From Chryseobacterium foetidum (GTDB taxonomy: Bacteria; Bacteroidota; Bacteroidia; Flavobacteriales; Weeksellaceae), in the NCBI RefSeq assembly GCF_025457425.1, contig NZ_JAMXIA010000001.1, positions 1,736,001 to 1,800,000 of the forward strand: 64,000 bases of DNA, in the 5' to 3' direction. The notes beneath the pieces were generated by a model that worked only from the letters and a program-made list of their open reading frames with translations, did not search any database and was not told the DNA's origin. The translations under genes were made by a program, and so were the position numbers. Below, piece after piece: positions 48,037 to 58,589 of the stretch; position 1 is the first letter of the stretch; the number at the start of each line of letters is the position of its first letter.

Positions 48037-50817
48037 ATGAATATTTATCAGGATTACATCCAGGAAATCGAGGAAAGAAAAACACAGGGGCTTCACCCCA
48101 AACCAATTGACGGCGCAGACTTACTGAGCGCAATTATTGAGCAGATCAAAGATACAGCAAACGAGTACAGGGCTGATTCTCTTAAATTTTTCATCTACAA
48201 CACTTTGCCCGGTACAACAAGTGCAGCAGGTGTAAAAGCTAAATTTTTAAAGGAAATTATTCTTGGTGAATCTGCAGTCGCAGAAATTACTCCAACTTAC
48301 GCTTTTGAATTGTTGTCTCACATGAAAGGTGGACCTTCAATAGGTGTTTTGCTTGATCTGGCTCTGGGAAATGACGAAACTGTTGCAAAGCAGGCCGCTG
48401 AAGTTCTTAAAACTCAGGTTTATCTGTACGATGCTGATACAGCCCGTTTGAAAGAAGCTTACGAAGCAGGAAATGTAATCGCTAAAGATATTTTGGAAAG
48501 CTATGCAAAAGCAGAATTTTTCACTAAACTTCCTGAAGTTGCAGAAGAAATTAAAGTGGTAACATTTATCGCTGGTGAAGGTGATATCTCTACCGATTTA
48601 TTGTCTCCGGGAAATCAGGCTCACTCGCGTTCAGACAGAGAATTGCACGGAAAATGTATGATTACGCCTGAAGCTCAGGAAGAAATCAAGGCTTTACAGG
48701 CTCAACATCCGGATGCAAGTGTAATGCTTATCGCTGAAAAGGGAACAATGGGAGTTGGTTCTTCCCGTATGTCCGGTGTAAATAACGTTGCACTCTGGAC
48801 GGGGAAACAGGCAAGTCCTTACGTACCTTTCGTGAACATTGCTCCAATCGTAGCAGGAACAAACGGTATTTCTCCAATTTTCTTAACAACAGTTGACGTA
48901 ACCGGAGGTATCGGAATCGACCTTCAGAACTGGGTGAAGAAAACTGACGAAAACGGAAATCCTGTGCGTAATGAAAACGGCGATATCGTTTTGGAAGAAA
49001 AATATTCTGTGGCTACAGGAACTGTTCTTACCATCAATACCAAAGAAAAGAAATTATACAACGGAGAAACTGAACTGAAAGATATTTCAAAATCATTTAC
49101 TCCTCAAAAATTAGAATTCATCAAAGCGGGCGGATCATACGCTATCGTTTTTGGTAAGAAAATCCAGACTTTTGCTGCAAAAACTTTAGGAATTACAGCT
49201 CCAACGGTTTTCGCTCCTTCAAAAGAAATTTCTATCGAAGGACAAGGCTTAACTGCCGTTGAAAAGATCTTCAACAGAAATGCAGTAGGAGTTACCGATG
49301 GCAAATTATTACACGCAGGTTCAGACGTACGTGTAGAAGTAAACATTGTAGGTTCTCAGGACACAACAGGTCTGATGACCGCACAGGAACTTGAATCTAT
49401 GGCTGCAACCGTGATTTCTCCAATTGTTGACGGAGCTTATCAATCAGGTTGTCACACTGCTTCAGTTTGGGATAAAAAAGCGCAGGCCAATATTCCTAAA
49501 TTAATGAAATTTATGAACGAATTCGGTGTGATCACAGCACGTGACCCGAAAGGTGAATACCACGCAATGACAGATGTTATTCACAAAGTTCTAAACGATA
49601 TTACGGTTGACGAATGGGCAATCATCATCGGTGGAGACTCTCACACAAGAATGTCTAAAGGTGTTGCTTTCGGAGCTGACTCCGGAACGGTAGCGCTTGC
49701 TTTGGCAACAGGTGAAGCTTCAATGCCGATTCCTGAATCTGTGAAAGTGACTTTCAAAGGAGACATGAAAGAGCACATGGATTTCCGTGATGTTGTGCAC
49801 GCAACTCAGGCTCAGATGTTGAAACAATTTGACGGTGAAAACGTTTTTCAGGGAAGAATTATTGAGGTCCATATCGGAACACTTCCTGCTGACCAGGCCT
49901 TTACATTCACAGACTGGACTGCAGAAATGAAGGCAAAAGCTTCTATCTGTATTTCTGAAGATGATACTTTAATCGAATCACTGGAAATTGCAAAAAGCAG
50001 AATCCAGATTATGATCGACAAAGGAATGGATAATCACAACCAAGTTCTTCAGGGCTTAATCAATAAAGCAAACAAAAGAATCGAGGAAATCAGAACGGGT
50101 GAGAAGCCAGCGTTGACTCCAGATTCCAATGCAAAATATTATGCAGAAGTAGTCGTTGACCTTGACATCATCGTTGAGCCAATGATTGCCGATCCGGATG
50201 TAAACAACGACGACGTTTCTAAAAGATACACGCACGACACTATCAGAGATCTTACGTTCTACGGTGGTGAGAAAAAAGTTGACCTTGGTTTTGTCGGTTC
50301 CTGTATGGTTCACAAAGGCGATTTGAAAATCGTTTCTCAGATGTTGAAAAATATCGAAAAGAAAAATGGTAAAGTAGAATTCAACGCTCCATTGGTTGTG
50401 GCGGCTCCTACTTACAATATCATCGACGAGCTGAAAGCTGAAGGAGACTGGGAATTTTTAGAGAAATATTCAGGTTTTGAATTCAATGACAACGCTCCTA
50501 AAGGTGAAGCACGTACTCAATATGAAAACATGATGTATCTTGAGCGTCCAGGTTGTAACCTTTGTATGGGTAACCAGGAAAAAGCTGAAAAAGGAGATAC
50601 TGTTTTGGCTACTTCTACAAGACTTTTCCAGGGAAGAGTAGTTGAAGATTCTGAGCGTAAAAAAGGTGAATCTTTGTTGGCATCAACTCCTGTTGTAGTT
50701 TTATCGGCAATTATCGGAAGAATTCCAAGCATCGAAGAGTACAAAGCTGCTGTAGAAGGTATTGATTTGACTACTTTTGTTCCGTCTATTAAAGAATTGG
50801 TAACTGTTGGTCATTAA
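48037..50817 (+). CDS. acnB: aconitate hydratase B / 2-methylisocitrate dehydratase
   Basis: 926 residues. Converts citrate to isocitrate and may act on 2-methylisocitrate. The N-terminal HEAT-like domain typical of AcnB (about 1-160, LLSHMKGGPSIGVLLDLALGN) precedes the swivel domain, and the [4Fe-4S] ligands include the late CNLCMGNQEKAEKG pair. GGDSHTRMSKGVAFGADSG is an active-site block. The domain order (HEAT-swivel first) distinguishes it from AcnA. A second, AcnA-type aconitase lies 3.8 kb downstream. Confidence 0.97.
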   Translation: MNIYQDYIQEIEERKTQGLHPKPIDGADLLSAIIEQIKDTANEYRADSLKFFIYNTLPGTTSAAGVKAKFLKEIILGESAVAEITPTYAFELLSHMKGGPSIGVLLDLALGNDETVAKQAAEVLKTQVYLYDADTARLKEAYEAGNVIAKDILESYAKAEFFTKLPEVAEEIKVVTFIAGEGDISTDLLSPGNQAHSRSDRELHGKCMITPEAQEEIKALQAQHPDASVMLIAEKGTMGVGSSRMSGVNNVALWTGKQASPYVPFVNIAPIVAGTNGISPIFLTTVDVTGGIGIDLQNWVKKTDENGNPVRNENGDIVLEEKYSVATGTVLTINTKEKKLYNGETELKDISKSFTPQKLEFIKAGGSYAIVFGKKIQTFAAKTLGITAPTVFAPSKEISIEGQGLTAVEKIFNRNAVGVTDGKLLHAGSDVRVEVNIVGSQDTTGLMTAQELESMAATVISPIVDGAYQSGCHTASVWDKKAQANIPKLMKFMNEFGVITARDPKGEYHAMTDVIHKVLNDITVDEWAIIIGGDSHTRMSKGVAFGADSGTVALALATGEASMPIPESVKVTFKGDMKEHMDFRDVVHATQAQMLKQFDGENVFQGRIIEVHIGTLPADQAFTFTDWTAEMKAKASICISEDDTLIESLEIAKSRIQIMIDKGMDNHNQVLQGLINKANKRIEEIRTGEKPALTPDSNAKYYAEVVVDLDIIVEPMIADPDVNNDDVSKRYTHDTIRDLTFYGGEKKVDLGFVGSCMVHKGDLKIVSQMLKNIEKKNGKVEFNAPLVVAAPTYNIIDELKAEGDWEFLEKYSGFEFNDNAPKGEARTQYENMMYLERPGCNLCMGNQEKAEKGDTVLATSTRLFQGRVVEDSERKKGESLLASTPVVVLSAIIGRIPSIEEYKAAVEGIDLTTFVPSIKELVTVGH

Positions 50818-50852
50818 GGTGTCACACTGAGCTTGTCGAAGTGTTAAATATA

Positions 50853-50886
50853 AAAGGAAGATTTCTTGCGAAGTCTTCCTTTTTTT
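50853..50886 (+). terminator. terminator after acnB (bidirectional)
   Basis: AAAGGAAGA / TCTTCCTTT stem with a 12-base loop and a run of Ts. Just before it, 50821-50845 contains GAGCTTGTCGAAGTG, an element that I associate with dispersed repeats in this group. It also serves the convergent WG lipoprotein gene. Confidence 0.75.
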
Positions 50887-50915
50887 GATTTTATATTAAA
50901 TCTACTTGTAGCTAA

Positions 50916-52544
50916 TCAAAAAGTATTTTCAACAGAATTAAAATGAAGTGATATTTTTAGGTTTTTAGAATCAGTACCTTTTAAAACTAAATTATTAGAA
51001 TCAAAAGTACTTTTTACACCATATCTTTTGAGTAGTTCTTTTTGAAATCTTTTAGCAATTACTTCCTCTTTTTGCATAGCGCCATTCAATAACTCCAAAT
51101 AAATTTCAACTGAAACAAGCTCAGAATCTGTTGCTAAAAATGTTTTAGAATTCTTTCTAAAATTCATATTAACTTTTCTTACAATAAAATCATTAATATG
51201 AGATATTGAAACCGAATCGGTATCCTCTATTAACAAATCTGGATTATTTTCTTCCCCAGATACAATCTGAATAAGTTCTCCGTGAGCACTTCCAAGTTTT
51301 AGATTATTTAAATTTTTATCCTCAACAACCTCTAATAACTTTTTATTTTTATATAATCCAAAAAGACCTAATTTATTAGACCGATTAAAAAACTGCTCTA
51401 TCAATTTGGTGGAATCATAAAAATCTCTTTCAACAAAATCAAAATTACCTCTATACAAACCATTAAATTCTAAAATTGTATTAAATGCTGTTGGGAATGT
51501 TTTAGTGAATTGCGGAGTAATAATATATTTACCTTTATCATTTATAAAACCAACCTTTCCTCCAATTTTTACAGCAGCTAAATTTGAAAAAAAATCGCCG
51601 GCATTTTCAAATTGAGGATTAATTATAAAATTTCCTGCAGTATTAATATAACCAAAATTTTTATCTGACCTAACGGAAGCTAAAGATTGATTGAAGCTAC
51701 CAGAATCATTGTACTGAGGATTAATTACAACATTTCCTTTTTTGTCTAAAAAACCTCTATTATTACTTTCTCCCCCATCTTGTGATAGATTGAACGCTGC
51801 CAAATCATTTTTATATGGAAGTATACATCCATATTTGGGGCTAAAAATATATTTTCCTTTTTTATCAATTACACCATATTTATTATCTGCTATCGAAACT
51901 GTTGCTAATCCTTCACTAAAACTTTCAGCAGATTTAAATTGATAATTTATCACTAATTGTCCATTCTTATCAATAAACCCATAAAGCATATTAGGACTAT
52001 CATAGCCAGTTTTCTCATTATTCTTTCCAACTATTGCCAAACCTTCTTTAAAACTCGCAGCGTAGTCAAATTGTGGCTTTATAACAAATTTACCCATCTT
52101 ATCAATAAAACCGAATTTACCAGAAACATTTACTAAGGAGAGGTTTTCTGAAAATTCACTAGCTGACTCGATTTCTTTCAATATGAATTGTTCCTTACCC
52201 TGATTATTAATACATATAATAAATCCATTTTTATGAGTTACAAAGGCTAATCCATCGCTAAAATTAGTTGCCCAAAGAAATGTAGGTTTAATAATATAGT
52301 TACCTTTTTTATTAATATATCCAAGAAGACTGTCTTCATTTGCAACAACAGCCAAATCCTCCTTAAACAACTGTGCTATTGTGAATTGAGGATTTATAAT
52401 ATATTCTCCACTCTCATCAATATATCCCCATTTACCATCAACCTCTACAGGAATAAGATCATAAGAAAAATCGTTATTACTTGATAATTTTGAACAACTA
52501 ACAGTAAGCAGAAACAAAATTAGTAACAAAAAAAATTTAGACAT
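50916..52544 (-). CDS. WG-repeat lipoprotein
   Basis: 542 residues. Signal peptide with lipobox LLTVSC, lipidated at about Cys17. Residues about 30-360 hold eight or more WG repeats (KWGYIDESGEYIINPQFTIAQLF, LLGYINKKGNYIIKPTF, KFGFIDKMGKFVIKPQFDYAASF, KYGVIDKKGKYIFSPKY and others). The C-terminal third is a different, mixed domain (GLYRGNFDFVERDFYDSTKLI). Anchored at the cell envelope, probably a binding surface; ligand unknown. It starts 6 bp after the small gene upstream, in the same AT-rich group. Confidence 0.85.
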   Translation of the reverse strand: MSKFFLLLILFLLTVSCSKLSSNNDFSYDLIPVEVDGKWGYIDESGEYIINPQFTIAQLFKEDLAVVANEDSLLGYINKKGNYIIKPTFLWATNFSDGLAFVTHKNGFIICINNQGKEQFILKEIESASEFSENLSLVNVSGKFGFIDKMGKFVIKPQFDYAASFKEGLAIVGKNNEKTGYDSPNMLYGFIDKNGQLVINYQFKSAESFSEGLATVSIADNKYGVIDKKGKYIFSPKYGCILPYKNDLAAFNLSQDGGESNNRGFLDKKGNVVINPQYNDSGSFNQSLASVRSDKNFGYINTAGNFIINPQFENAGDFFSNLAAVKIGGKVGFINDKGKYIITPQFTKTFPTAFNTILEFNGLYRGNFDFVERDFYDSTKLIEQFFNRSNKLGLFGLYKNKKLLEVVEDKNLNNLKLGSAHGELIQIVSGEENNPDLLIEDTDSVSISHINDFIVRKVNMNFRKNSKTFLATDSELVSVEIYLELLNGAMQKEEVIAKRFQKELLKRYGVKSTFDSNNLVLKGTDSKNLKISLHFNSVENTF

Positions 52545-52550
52545 AATTAC

Positions 52551-52811
52551 TTATTTTTCAAGAATTTCAAAATCCAAATCTTCAAGATAATTTTTAGCTT
52601 GAATAGAATTAAAATCATTCGCATCATGCAATAGAAAAAAACCATCAGAATAAAAACTTGCAATACAAATTACATAAATTATAGGATATTCTAGCTTTCC
52701 GATTTTTAGAAAGTATTTCTTTCCTTGCTTTTTAACTGGGCATCCAAAGTTATCTATATGAATTGCAGCTTGTAAAACATGACATCTTTTAATATTCCCT
52801 GAGATAGGCAT
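52551..52811 (-). CDS. small protein of unknown function
   Basis: 86 residues. I do not recognise a family. VICIASFYSDGFFLLHDANDF and the Cys-containing start (NIKRCHVLQAAIHIDNFGCPVKKQG) suggest a small compact fold. It stands 6 bp upstream of the WG-repeat lipoprotein gene, and 78 bp downstream of the HTH/TPR-like gene, all on the minus strand, so it is probably part of one transcript. AT-rich codon use matches its neighbours. Confidence 0.6.
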   Translation of the reverse strand: MPISGNIKRCHVLQAAIHIDNFGCPVKKQGKKYFLKIGKLEYPIIYVICIASFYSDGFFLLHDANDFNSIQAKNYLEDLDFEILEK

Positions 52812-52889
52812 AACTCACTATTTTTTCTCAAAAATACCTTGATAAAGCCACAACAAAAAGTCCAAACGTGTCCAATTTGAAAAATAAAA

Positions 52890-54134
52890 TCAAGCAGAAT
52901 ATTTAGAAAAATCAGAATCTAAATTTTGTAAAAGGTGATATATTTGAGAATAGTTTGTGTTTTCAACCAGCGGTTGTAATTCCTGAAAAAGAAAATTTTT
53001 CTTAGCCAATCCGTTTTCGGATAAGATGCACTTTGCGAGATACATTATTTTGATATAATCATTGTAAAGCAAACCCGTAATATCATTAAAATCAGAATCT
53101 GTCAATTCAAAATCTTCTGTATTTGAATCATTATTTGCAGCCCATGCTAAAGCAAAAGTTGTTTTTACAAAAGCCATATTAATTCCAAAAAAATGCATAG
53201 CCTTTTCTTTCTCTTTTATTTTTGGAAAATACTTCAAAAAAGATTTTGCTTTCTTTAAATATTGATAAGCTAAGTCATATTCCTGTAACCATAAAAGCGT
53301 ATTGCAATAGAAAATGAGCATTTCCTGCTGATGAATTTCCTGTAAACCGGAGTTTTCAAGTCCTTCCAGATACTGTTTTGAAATTTTTTGAAATTCCTCA
53401 ACATCATTAATCTTCTTCGCAAAAATCAACTTAATTGTATGGTACCGCATTTCATGATATGGCATATACTGAAAGTTTTCACGGTACTTTTTGTATGTTT
53501 TGTCGAGTGTTTTAATTTCCGGTAGAAATACACAATCATCATTGGAGAGAAATAATCCTAAAACTAAAAAATTATTGAGAGCCAAATTAACAAGAACATT
53601 TTTTGTCTTAGCTATTCTATCATTTAAAATTTCCCTGAGCCAATCCTGTCCGAAATAATTATAATTTGGAAGCCAGGCCAGGAAATAATCAGAACTCCAA
53701 TTATTATTTTGATAGAGACTATAAAAAAATTGAAAATTTTCTATACTGCTGTAGATCACCTTTGCATAATCATTCAAGGTATCAACAATCATCGTATTTT
53801 GATGATAATCTATGTTATACCGATTACCATTTTCAAAAAACGCCGACATACTTTCAATGTAGTTTTTGTCTTTATCTGCAATGCCGTCAAGCTGTGTAAT
53901 ATATGATGAGAACGCTTGCCAATCTTCAAAACCAACATATTTACAAAGCAATGACAATGAAGTTAATCCAACTTTTTTGTCTAAATCTATTTTCCCAAAA
54001 AAACGTCTTAAAGTTTGAACACTGAGACGGGTATTTACAGCCAATTCTTCAAAACTTTTTACAGAATTTAATGGCTTTCCAAATCTATCTTTGACGGCGA
54101 GTTTAAGTTTGTCTTTAATTGGATCAGTTAACAT
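52890..54134 (-). CDS. HTH / TPR-like protein, possible regulator
   Basis: 414 residues. Residues about 1-60 (VKDRFGKPLNSVKSFEELAVNTRLSVQTLRRFFGKID) resemble a helix-turn-helix of the XRE kind. The rest, to about 400, is all-helical with paired hydrophobic-aromatic repeats (LVNLALNNFLVLGLFLSND, LLWLQEYDLAYQYLKKAKSFLKYFP) as in TPR sensor domains. The layout recalls regulators that sense a peptide or a metabolic state, but I know no characterised homologue. It leads the AT-rich three-gene group between the two aconitases. Confidence 0.68.
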   Translation of the reverse strand: MLTDPIKDKLKLAVKDRFGKPLNSVKSFEELAVNTRLSVQTLRRFFGKIDLDKKVGLTSLSLLCKYVGFEDWQAFSSYITQLDGIADKDKNYIESMSAFFENGNRYNIDYHQNTMIVDTLNDYAKVIYSSIENFQFFYSLYQNNNWSSDYFLAWLPNYNYFGQDWLREILNDRIAKTKNVLVNLALNNFLVLGLFLSNDDCVFLPEIKTLDKTYKKYRENFQYMPYHEMRYHTIKLIFAKKINDVEEFQKISKQYLEGLENSGLQEIHQQEMLIFYCNTLLWLQEYDLAYQYLKKAKSFLKYFPKIKEKEKAMHFFGINMAFVKTTFALAWAANNDSNTEDFELTDSDFNDITGLLYNDYIKIMYLAKCILSENGLAKKNFLFQELQPLVENTNYSQIYHLLQNLDSDFSKYSA

Positions 54135-54588
54135 CCCTTTTTACAATTTTTTGGAAGACTAAAATATAATCACGAAGATAAGAAAATTGAATTTTCAAGT
54201 TTAAATGAGGTTTAAATGCTGGCTTACCGAATGAAATTTGTTTAGAATCTTTCCATTTAAGAGCCGTTGTGATTATTTTAACTTATGTCAACATCACAAT
54301 TTTCAATTTTTCCTTAAATTGATAGGTATAAAAAATATTGATTATTCATCTTATTCATACCGCTTATTATTGGTCGGAATGGTATTTGATAAAATAACAC
54401 AGTTAAAATAATCTGTTTTAAAATTTAATAATGATGGTTAAACGATATTTTTTAACCTCATTTATTGAATTATTATTTAACAGATATCAGACTGAAAGAT
54501 TCTTGTTCAGATTAAATACTGTATTTAGATTGATATAAGTTTTTAATTTAAAACAGAAAATTCACCAACAGAAAAAATTAAAATAGAT
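54135..54588. other. 454-bp spacer before the AcnA-type gene
   Basis: AT-rich and non-coding as far as I can see. An imperfect ATACC...GGTAT hairpin lies around 54357-54392, but no exact TAnnTTTG box, terminator or repeat was recognised. A long leader or unseen regulatory RNA is possible. Confidence 0.55.
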
Positions 54589-56856
54589 ATGACTTTCGAC
54601 ATTGACATGATTAAAAAAGTGTACGAACGCTATCCTGAACGCATTGCAGCAGCAAGAGAAATTACAGGAAAACCGTTGACACTTTCAGAAAAAATTCTTT
54701 ACACCCATTTATGGGAAGGAAACGCAACAAAGGAACATGAAAGAGGAAATTCCTACGTGGATTTCGCTCCGGACAGAGTTGCCATGCAGGATGCAACGGC
54801 TCAGATGGCACTTTTACAGTTTATGCAGGCAGGAAAACCTAAAGTTGCTGTTCCGTCGACCGCTCACGCTGATCACCTGATTCAGGCAAGAGTAGGTGCA
54901 GAATCGGATTTACAGGAAGGAATCAACAAGAACTCTGAGGTTTTCAACTTCTTAGGTTCTGTTTGTGACAAATACGGAATCGGTTTCTGGAAACCAGGAG
55001 CCGGAATTATCCACCAGGTAGTTTTAGAAAATTATGCATTCCCTGGAGGAATGATGATTGGAACAGATTCTCACACGGTAAACGCCGGAGGTTTAGGAAT
55101 GGTTGCCATCGGTGTCGGTGGTGCTGATGCCGTTGACGTAATGGCCGGAATGGCTTGGGAACTGAAAATGCCAAAATTAATCGGTGTAAAACTGACCGGA
55201 AAAATGTCTGGCTGGACTTCAGCAAAAGACGTTATCCTAAAAGTTGCCGGAATTCTTACCGTAAAAGGAGGAACAGGCTGCATTGTCGAATACTTTGGCG
55301 AAGGTGCTGAGTCTTTTTCCGCAACCGGAAAAGGTACAATCTGCAACATGGGTGCTGAGATTGGTGCGACTACCTCTACATTTGGTTATGATGATTCGAT
55401 GAGAAGGTATCTGGCGGCCACTGGAAGACAGGATGTAGTGGATGCCGCAGATCAGATTGCAGAACATTTAACAGGTGATGCCGAAGTTTACACAAATCCT
55501 GAACAGTATTTTGATCAGGTGATTGAAATTAACCTTTCAGAATTGGCTCCTCATTTGAACGGGCCTTTCACACCGGACTTGGCGACTCCAGTTTCTGAAT
55601 TTAAAGCAAAAGCAGAAGCGAACGGATGGCCAATTGAAGTGGAATGGGCATTGATCGGTTCCTGTACCAATTCTTCGTACGAAGATCTGTCGAGAGCGGC
55701 TTCGATTGTTGAAGATGCCGTTGCAAAAGGTGTAAAACCAAAAGCTATTTTAGGAATCAATCCAGGTTCTGAGCAGGTAAAATTTACTGCTGAAAGAGAC
55801 GGATTCTTAGATTCTTTCAGAAAATTTGAAAACGCAAGAATCTTTACCAATGCTTGTGGCCCTTGTATCGGGCAATGGGACAGAGAAGGTGCTGATAAAG
55901 GCGAGAAAAACTCGATCATCCACTCTTTCAACAGAAACTTTGCAAAAAGAGCTGATGGAAATCCTAATACCCATGCATTCGTAGCTTCACCTGAAATGGT
56001 TGCTGCGATTGCGATTTCAGGAAGGTTAGATTTCAATCCAATTACAGACACTTTGACCGCTGAAAATGGTGAGCAGATAAAATTAAACGAACCAAGTGGC
56101 TCAGAATTACCATCAAAAGGTTTTGCTGTGGATGACAACGGTTACCAAGCGCCATCAGAAGACGGTTCGTCAGTTGAAGTAAAGGTAAGTCCGACTTCAG
56201 ACAGACTTCAGTTGCTTGAAGAATTCCCTGCTTGGGACGGTAAAAATATTACCGGAGCGAGAGTTTTAATTAAAGCTTTCGGAAAATGTACTACTGACCA
56301 CATCTCTATGGCTGGACCATGGTTGAAATACAGAGGTCATTTGGATAATATCTCCAACAACATGTTGATTGGAGCCGTAAATGCTTACAACATGGAAACC
56401 AACAAAGTAAAAAACCAGCTGGATGGTGCTTACGGCGAAGTTCCTGCTGTACAGAGAGCTTACAAAGCTGCAGGAATTCCTTCGATTGTTGTGGGAGATC
56501 AGAACTACGGTGAAGGTTCTTCAAGAGAGCACGCTGCGATGGAGCCGAGACATTTAGGTGTAAAAGCGGTTTTGGTAAAATCATTTGCAAGAATTCACGA
56601 AACTAACCTTAAGAAACAGGGAATGTTGGGATTAACTTTTGCAGATGAAGCAGATTACGATAAAATTCAGGAGGATGATGTGGTGAACTTCTTGGATTTG
56701 GATCAGTTTGCTCCAAATAAGCAACTGACTTTGGAATTCATCCACACAGACGGAAGCAAAGACATTGTAATGGCAAACCACACCTACAATGATCAGCAGA
56801 TTGATTGGTTTAAAGCAGGTTCCGCTTTGAATTTGATCAAGCAACAGGAAAATTAA
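54589..56856 (+). CDS. aconitate hydratase, AcnA/mitochondrial-type
   Basis: 755 residues. Interconverts citrate and isocitrate through cis-aconitate. The [4Fe-4S] ligands lie in [13 protein letters not shown] (first Cys) and [14 protein letters not shown] (second and third). Catalytic blocks [23 protein letters not shown] and [17 protein letters not shown] are present, and the swivel domain is at the C-terminus, unlike in AcnB. The length fits mitochondrial-type aconitases (about 750), shorter than E. coli AcnA (891). The organism thus has two aconitases in one region, which suggests different conditions of use. Confidence 0.95.
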   Translation: MTFDIDMIKKVYERYPERIAAAREITGKPLTLSEKILYTHLWEGNATKEHERGNSYVDFAPDRVAMQDATAQMALLQFMQAGKPKVAVPSTAHADHLIQARVGAESDLQEGINKNSEVFNFLGSVCDKYGIGFWKPGAGIIHQVVLENYAFPGGMMIGTDSHTVNAGGLGMVAIGVGGADAVDVMAGMAWELKMPKLIGVKLTGKMSGWTSAKDVILKVAGILTVKGGTGCIVEYFGEGAESFSATGKGTICNMGAEIGATTSTFGYDDSMRRYLAATGRQDVVDAADQIAEHLTGDAEVYTNPEQYFDQVIEINLSELAPHLNGPFTPDLATPVSEFKAKAEANGWPIEVEWALIGSCTNSSYEDLSRAASIVEDAVAKGVKPKAILGINPGSEQVKFTAERDGFLDSFRKFENARIFTNACGPCIGQWDREGADKGEKNSIIHSFNRNFAKRADGNPNTHAFVASPEMVAAIAISGRLDFNPITDTLTAENGEQIKLNEPSGSELPSKGFAVDDNGYQAPSEDGSSVEVKVSPTSDRLQLLEEFPAWDGKNITGARVLIKAFGKCTTDHISMAGPWLKYRGHLDNISNNMLIGAVNAYNMETNKVKNQLDGAYGEVPAVQRAYKAAGIPSIVVGDQNYGEGSSREHAAMEPRHLGVKAVLVKSFARIHETNLKKQGMLGLTFADEADYDKIQEDDVVNFLDLDQFAPNKQLTLEFIHTDGSKDIVMANHTYNDQQIDWFKAGSALNLIKQQEN

Positions 56857-56876
56857 AATCTTTTTTATAATTACTG

Positions 56877-56908
56877 AAAGCAACTTCATCTTTGGAGTTG
56901 CTTTTTTA
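56877..56908. terminator. terminator after the AcnA-type gene
   Basis: AAAGCAACT / AGTTGCTTT stem with a 10-base loop and a T-run. It reaches 3 bp into the end of the convergent response-regulator gene, so it may serve both directions. Confidence 0.82.
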
Positions 56909-57589
56909 TTTAAGTTTTTCCAGAAGATTTGATTTGTACATATCTCCGATGGGAACTTCATGTCCTGAATTGAGAATGACTTTTTTTGAACCTAAACTTT
57001 TAATTTCATTTAAATTTAAAATAAACGACTTATGAACTCTTGTAAAATTTTCAGGAAGTTGATTTTCCATTGATTTTAAAGTATCCAAAACGATATATTC
57101 ATGAGCTGCGGTTTTGATATTGACGTAATCTTTGATGCTTTCTACATAAAGAATTTCATTAAAATGAATCCGATGCTGCTGACCCGAAGATTTTACGAAA
57201 AAATGATGAGGCTCATTGGTTTCATTAAAAGAAAAACGCTCCTGAACTTTTTGAATACTTTTATTAAAACGGTCGAAAGAAATCGGTTTTAAAAGATAGT
57301 CGATTACATTGTGTTCATAGCCCTCCAGAGCATATTCGGAGTACGCGGTTGTGAGAATATATTTCATTTTATCGCCGACTATTTTCATGAAATTAATTCC
57401 GGATAATTCGGGCATCTGAATATCCAGAAAAGCAAGACTGACTTCATTTTTCTGAATAAATTCCAAAGCCTCAACAGGATTTTCTGACGAGAAAACAAGT
57501 TCGAGAAACGGAATTTTTTCGACGTAATTTCTTAGGAGCGAAACGGCAAGCGGCTCGTCGTCCACAATCATGCATTTAATTTTCTTCAT
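56906..57589 (-). CDS. LytTR-family response regulator
   Basis: 227 residues. The receiver domain (1-115) has the acidic pocket KCMIVDDEPLAV and the phospho-accepting Asp in LAFLDIQMPELSG, with Thr and Lys in LTTAYSEYALEG and DYLLKPISF. The LytTR DNA-binding domain follows (about 125-225: HRIHFNEILYVESIKDYVNIKTA, ENFTRVHKSFILNLNEIKSLG). It pairs with the sensor kinase gene upstream, whose end it overlaps by 14 bp. Such pairs commonly control membrane or secretion functions in Bacteroidota; the target genes are not evident. Confidence 0.95.
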   Translation of the reverse strand: MKKIKCMIVDDEPLAVSLLRNYVEKIPFLELVFSSENPVEALEFIQKNEVSLAFLDIQMPELSGINFMKIVGDKMKYILTTAYSEYALEGYEHNVIDYLLKPISFDRFNKSIQKVQERFSFNETNEPHHFFVKSSGQQHRIHFNEILYVESIKDYVNIKTAAHEYIVLDTLKSMENQLPENFTRVHKSFILNLNEIKSLGSKKVILNSGHEVPIGDMYKSNLLEKLK

Positions 57590-58589
57590 TCAAATCAATC
57601 TTTAAATCTACCGTGAAATCGGTTTCGGTTTCAACAATATTCAGTTGGTACTTTTCAGGATATAAAATCTCCAGACGCTTTCGCACATTTTCAATTCCGA
57701 TTCCGGAAACAGTATCTTTCGTTCGTTCTTTTTTAAAATTTAAAAAATAAAACTGAAGCATTTTATTTTCATCTGAAATCTTCATTTCAAAACCTTTATT
57801 TCTGAAATCACCGTGTTTGAAGGCATTTTCGACAAACGGAACTAAAATCATCGGTGAGATACTGAGTTTTGGATGATCTATCTTTTTCTCAACAATCAAC
57901 AATTCAGGATTATTAATTCTGAGTTTTTCCAAAGAGATTAAACTGTCGAGATAACCGATTTCTTTATCCAAAGTAATAAAATCTTTTTCCAAATCTTTCG
58001 TACTGTATCTTAATAACCGCCCCAATTCTTCGATGGCAGGCAGCGCTTTTTCGGAATTCTGATAAACCAGCGCATAAATATTATTTAAAGAATTAAAAAT
58101 AAAATGAGGATTTATCTGAGTTTTCAAGGCCTGCAAATCTGCATTTTTTTTCGCTTCAATCAGTTGTGATTTTTCTTTTTCAGCATTAATGAAATATTTA
58201 AAAAACCAAAACGCCGTACTGATGAAGATGGTCGTGCTGCTGTAAAAGACATTGTCGAAAAAATAGTAGAAAATATTGGTGTCTTCAGGATAATTTCTAA
58301 TGTTAAAAGCTATTGGAAAAAGCCACTGCTCAATACAGTAGCGAATCATTACAAAGCAGCTTACACTCAGGAAAAATGCAAAAATGGAGCGGTAAATTTT
58401 ATCTGCATGAAAAAAGACAGGCACCACAAGGAAATAGTTTACATAAAAACATATAAAACTTGCCACGAAAAAAGTCAGATCAAGAATCACAGCACTGAAA
58501 CCGTACGCAATTGTAGGAAGGATGACGGAGCCGATAAGGTAAATCACCCAGAAAAAAATATGCAGATAAAAGAATTTTTCAATTTTCAT
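57576..58589 (-). CDS. LytS/YehU-type sensor histidine kinase
   Basis: 337 residues from the ATG at 58589; an ATG at 58664 is also in frame and would add 25 residues, so the start is not settled. Several membrane helices (about 10-160: FFYLHIFFWVIYLIGSVILP, IFAFFLSVSCFVMIRYCIE) lie ahead of a His_kinase (PF06580) domain with the phospho-accepting His in QINPHFIFNSLNNIYAL (near residue 165). An HATPase_c-like C-terminal part (VPFVENAFKHGD, SGIGIENVRKRLEILYP) binds ATP. It phosphorylates the adjoining LytTR regulator. Confidence 0.93.
   Translation of the reverse strand: MKIEKFFYLHIFFWVIYLIGSVILPTIAYGFSAVILDLTFFVASFICFYVNYFLVVPVFFHADKIYRSIFAFFLSVSCFVMIRYCIEQWLFPIAFNIRNYPEDTNIFYYFFDNVFYSSTTIFISTAFWFFKYFINAEKEKSQLIEAKKNADLQALKTQINPHFIFNSLNNIYALVYQNSEKALPAIEELGRLLRYSTKDLEKDFITLDKEIGYLDSLISLEKLRINNPELLIVEKKIDHPKLSISPMILVPFVENAFKHGDFRNKGFEMKISDENKMLQFYFLNFKKERTKDTVSGIGIENVRKRLEILYPEKYQLNIVETETDFTVDLKIDLNEEN

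Noticed and set aside
55007..56138. Minus-strand frames inside the AcnA-type gene
   Set aside because: Antisense shadows of a clearly real coding region; no motifs.
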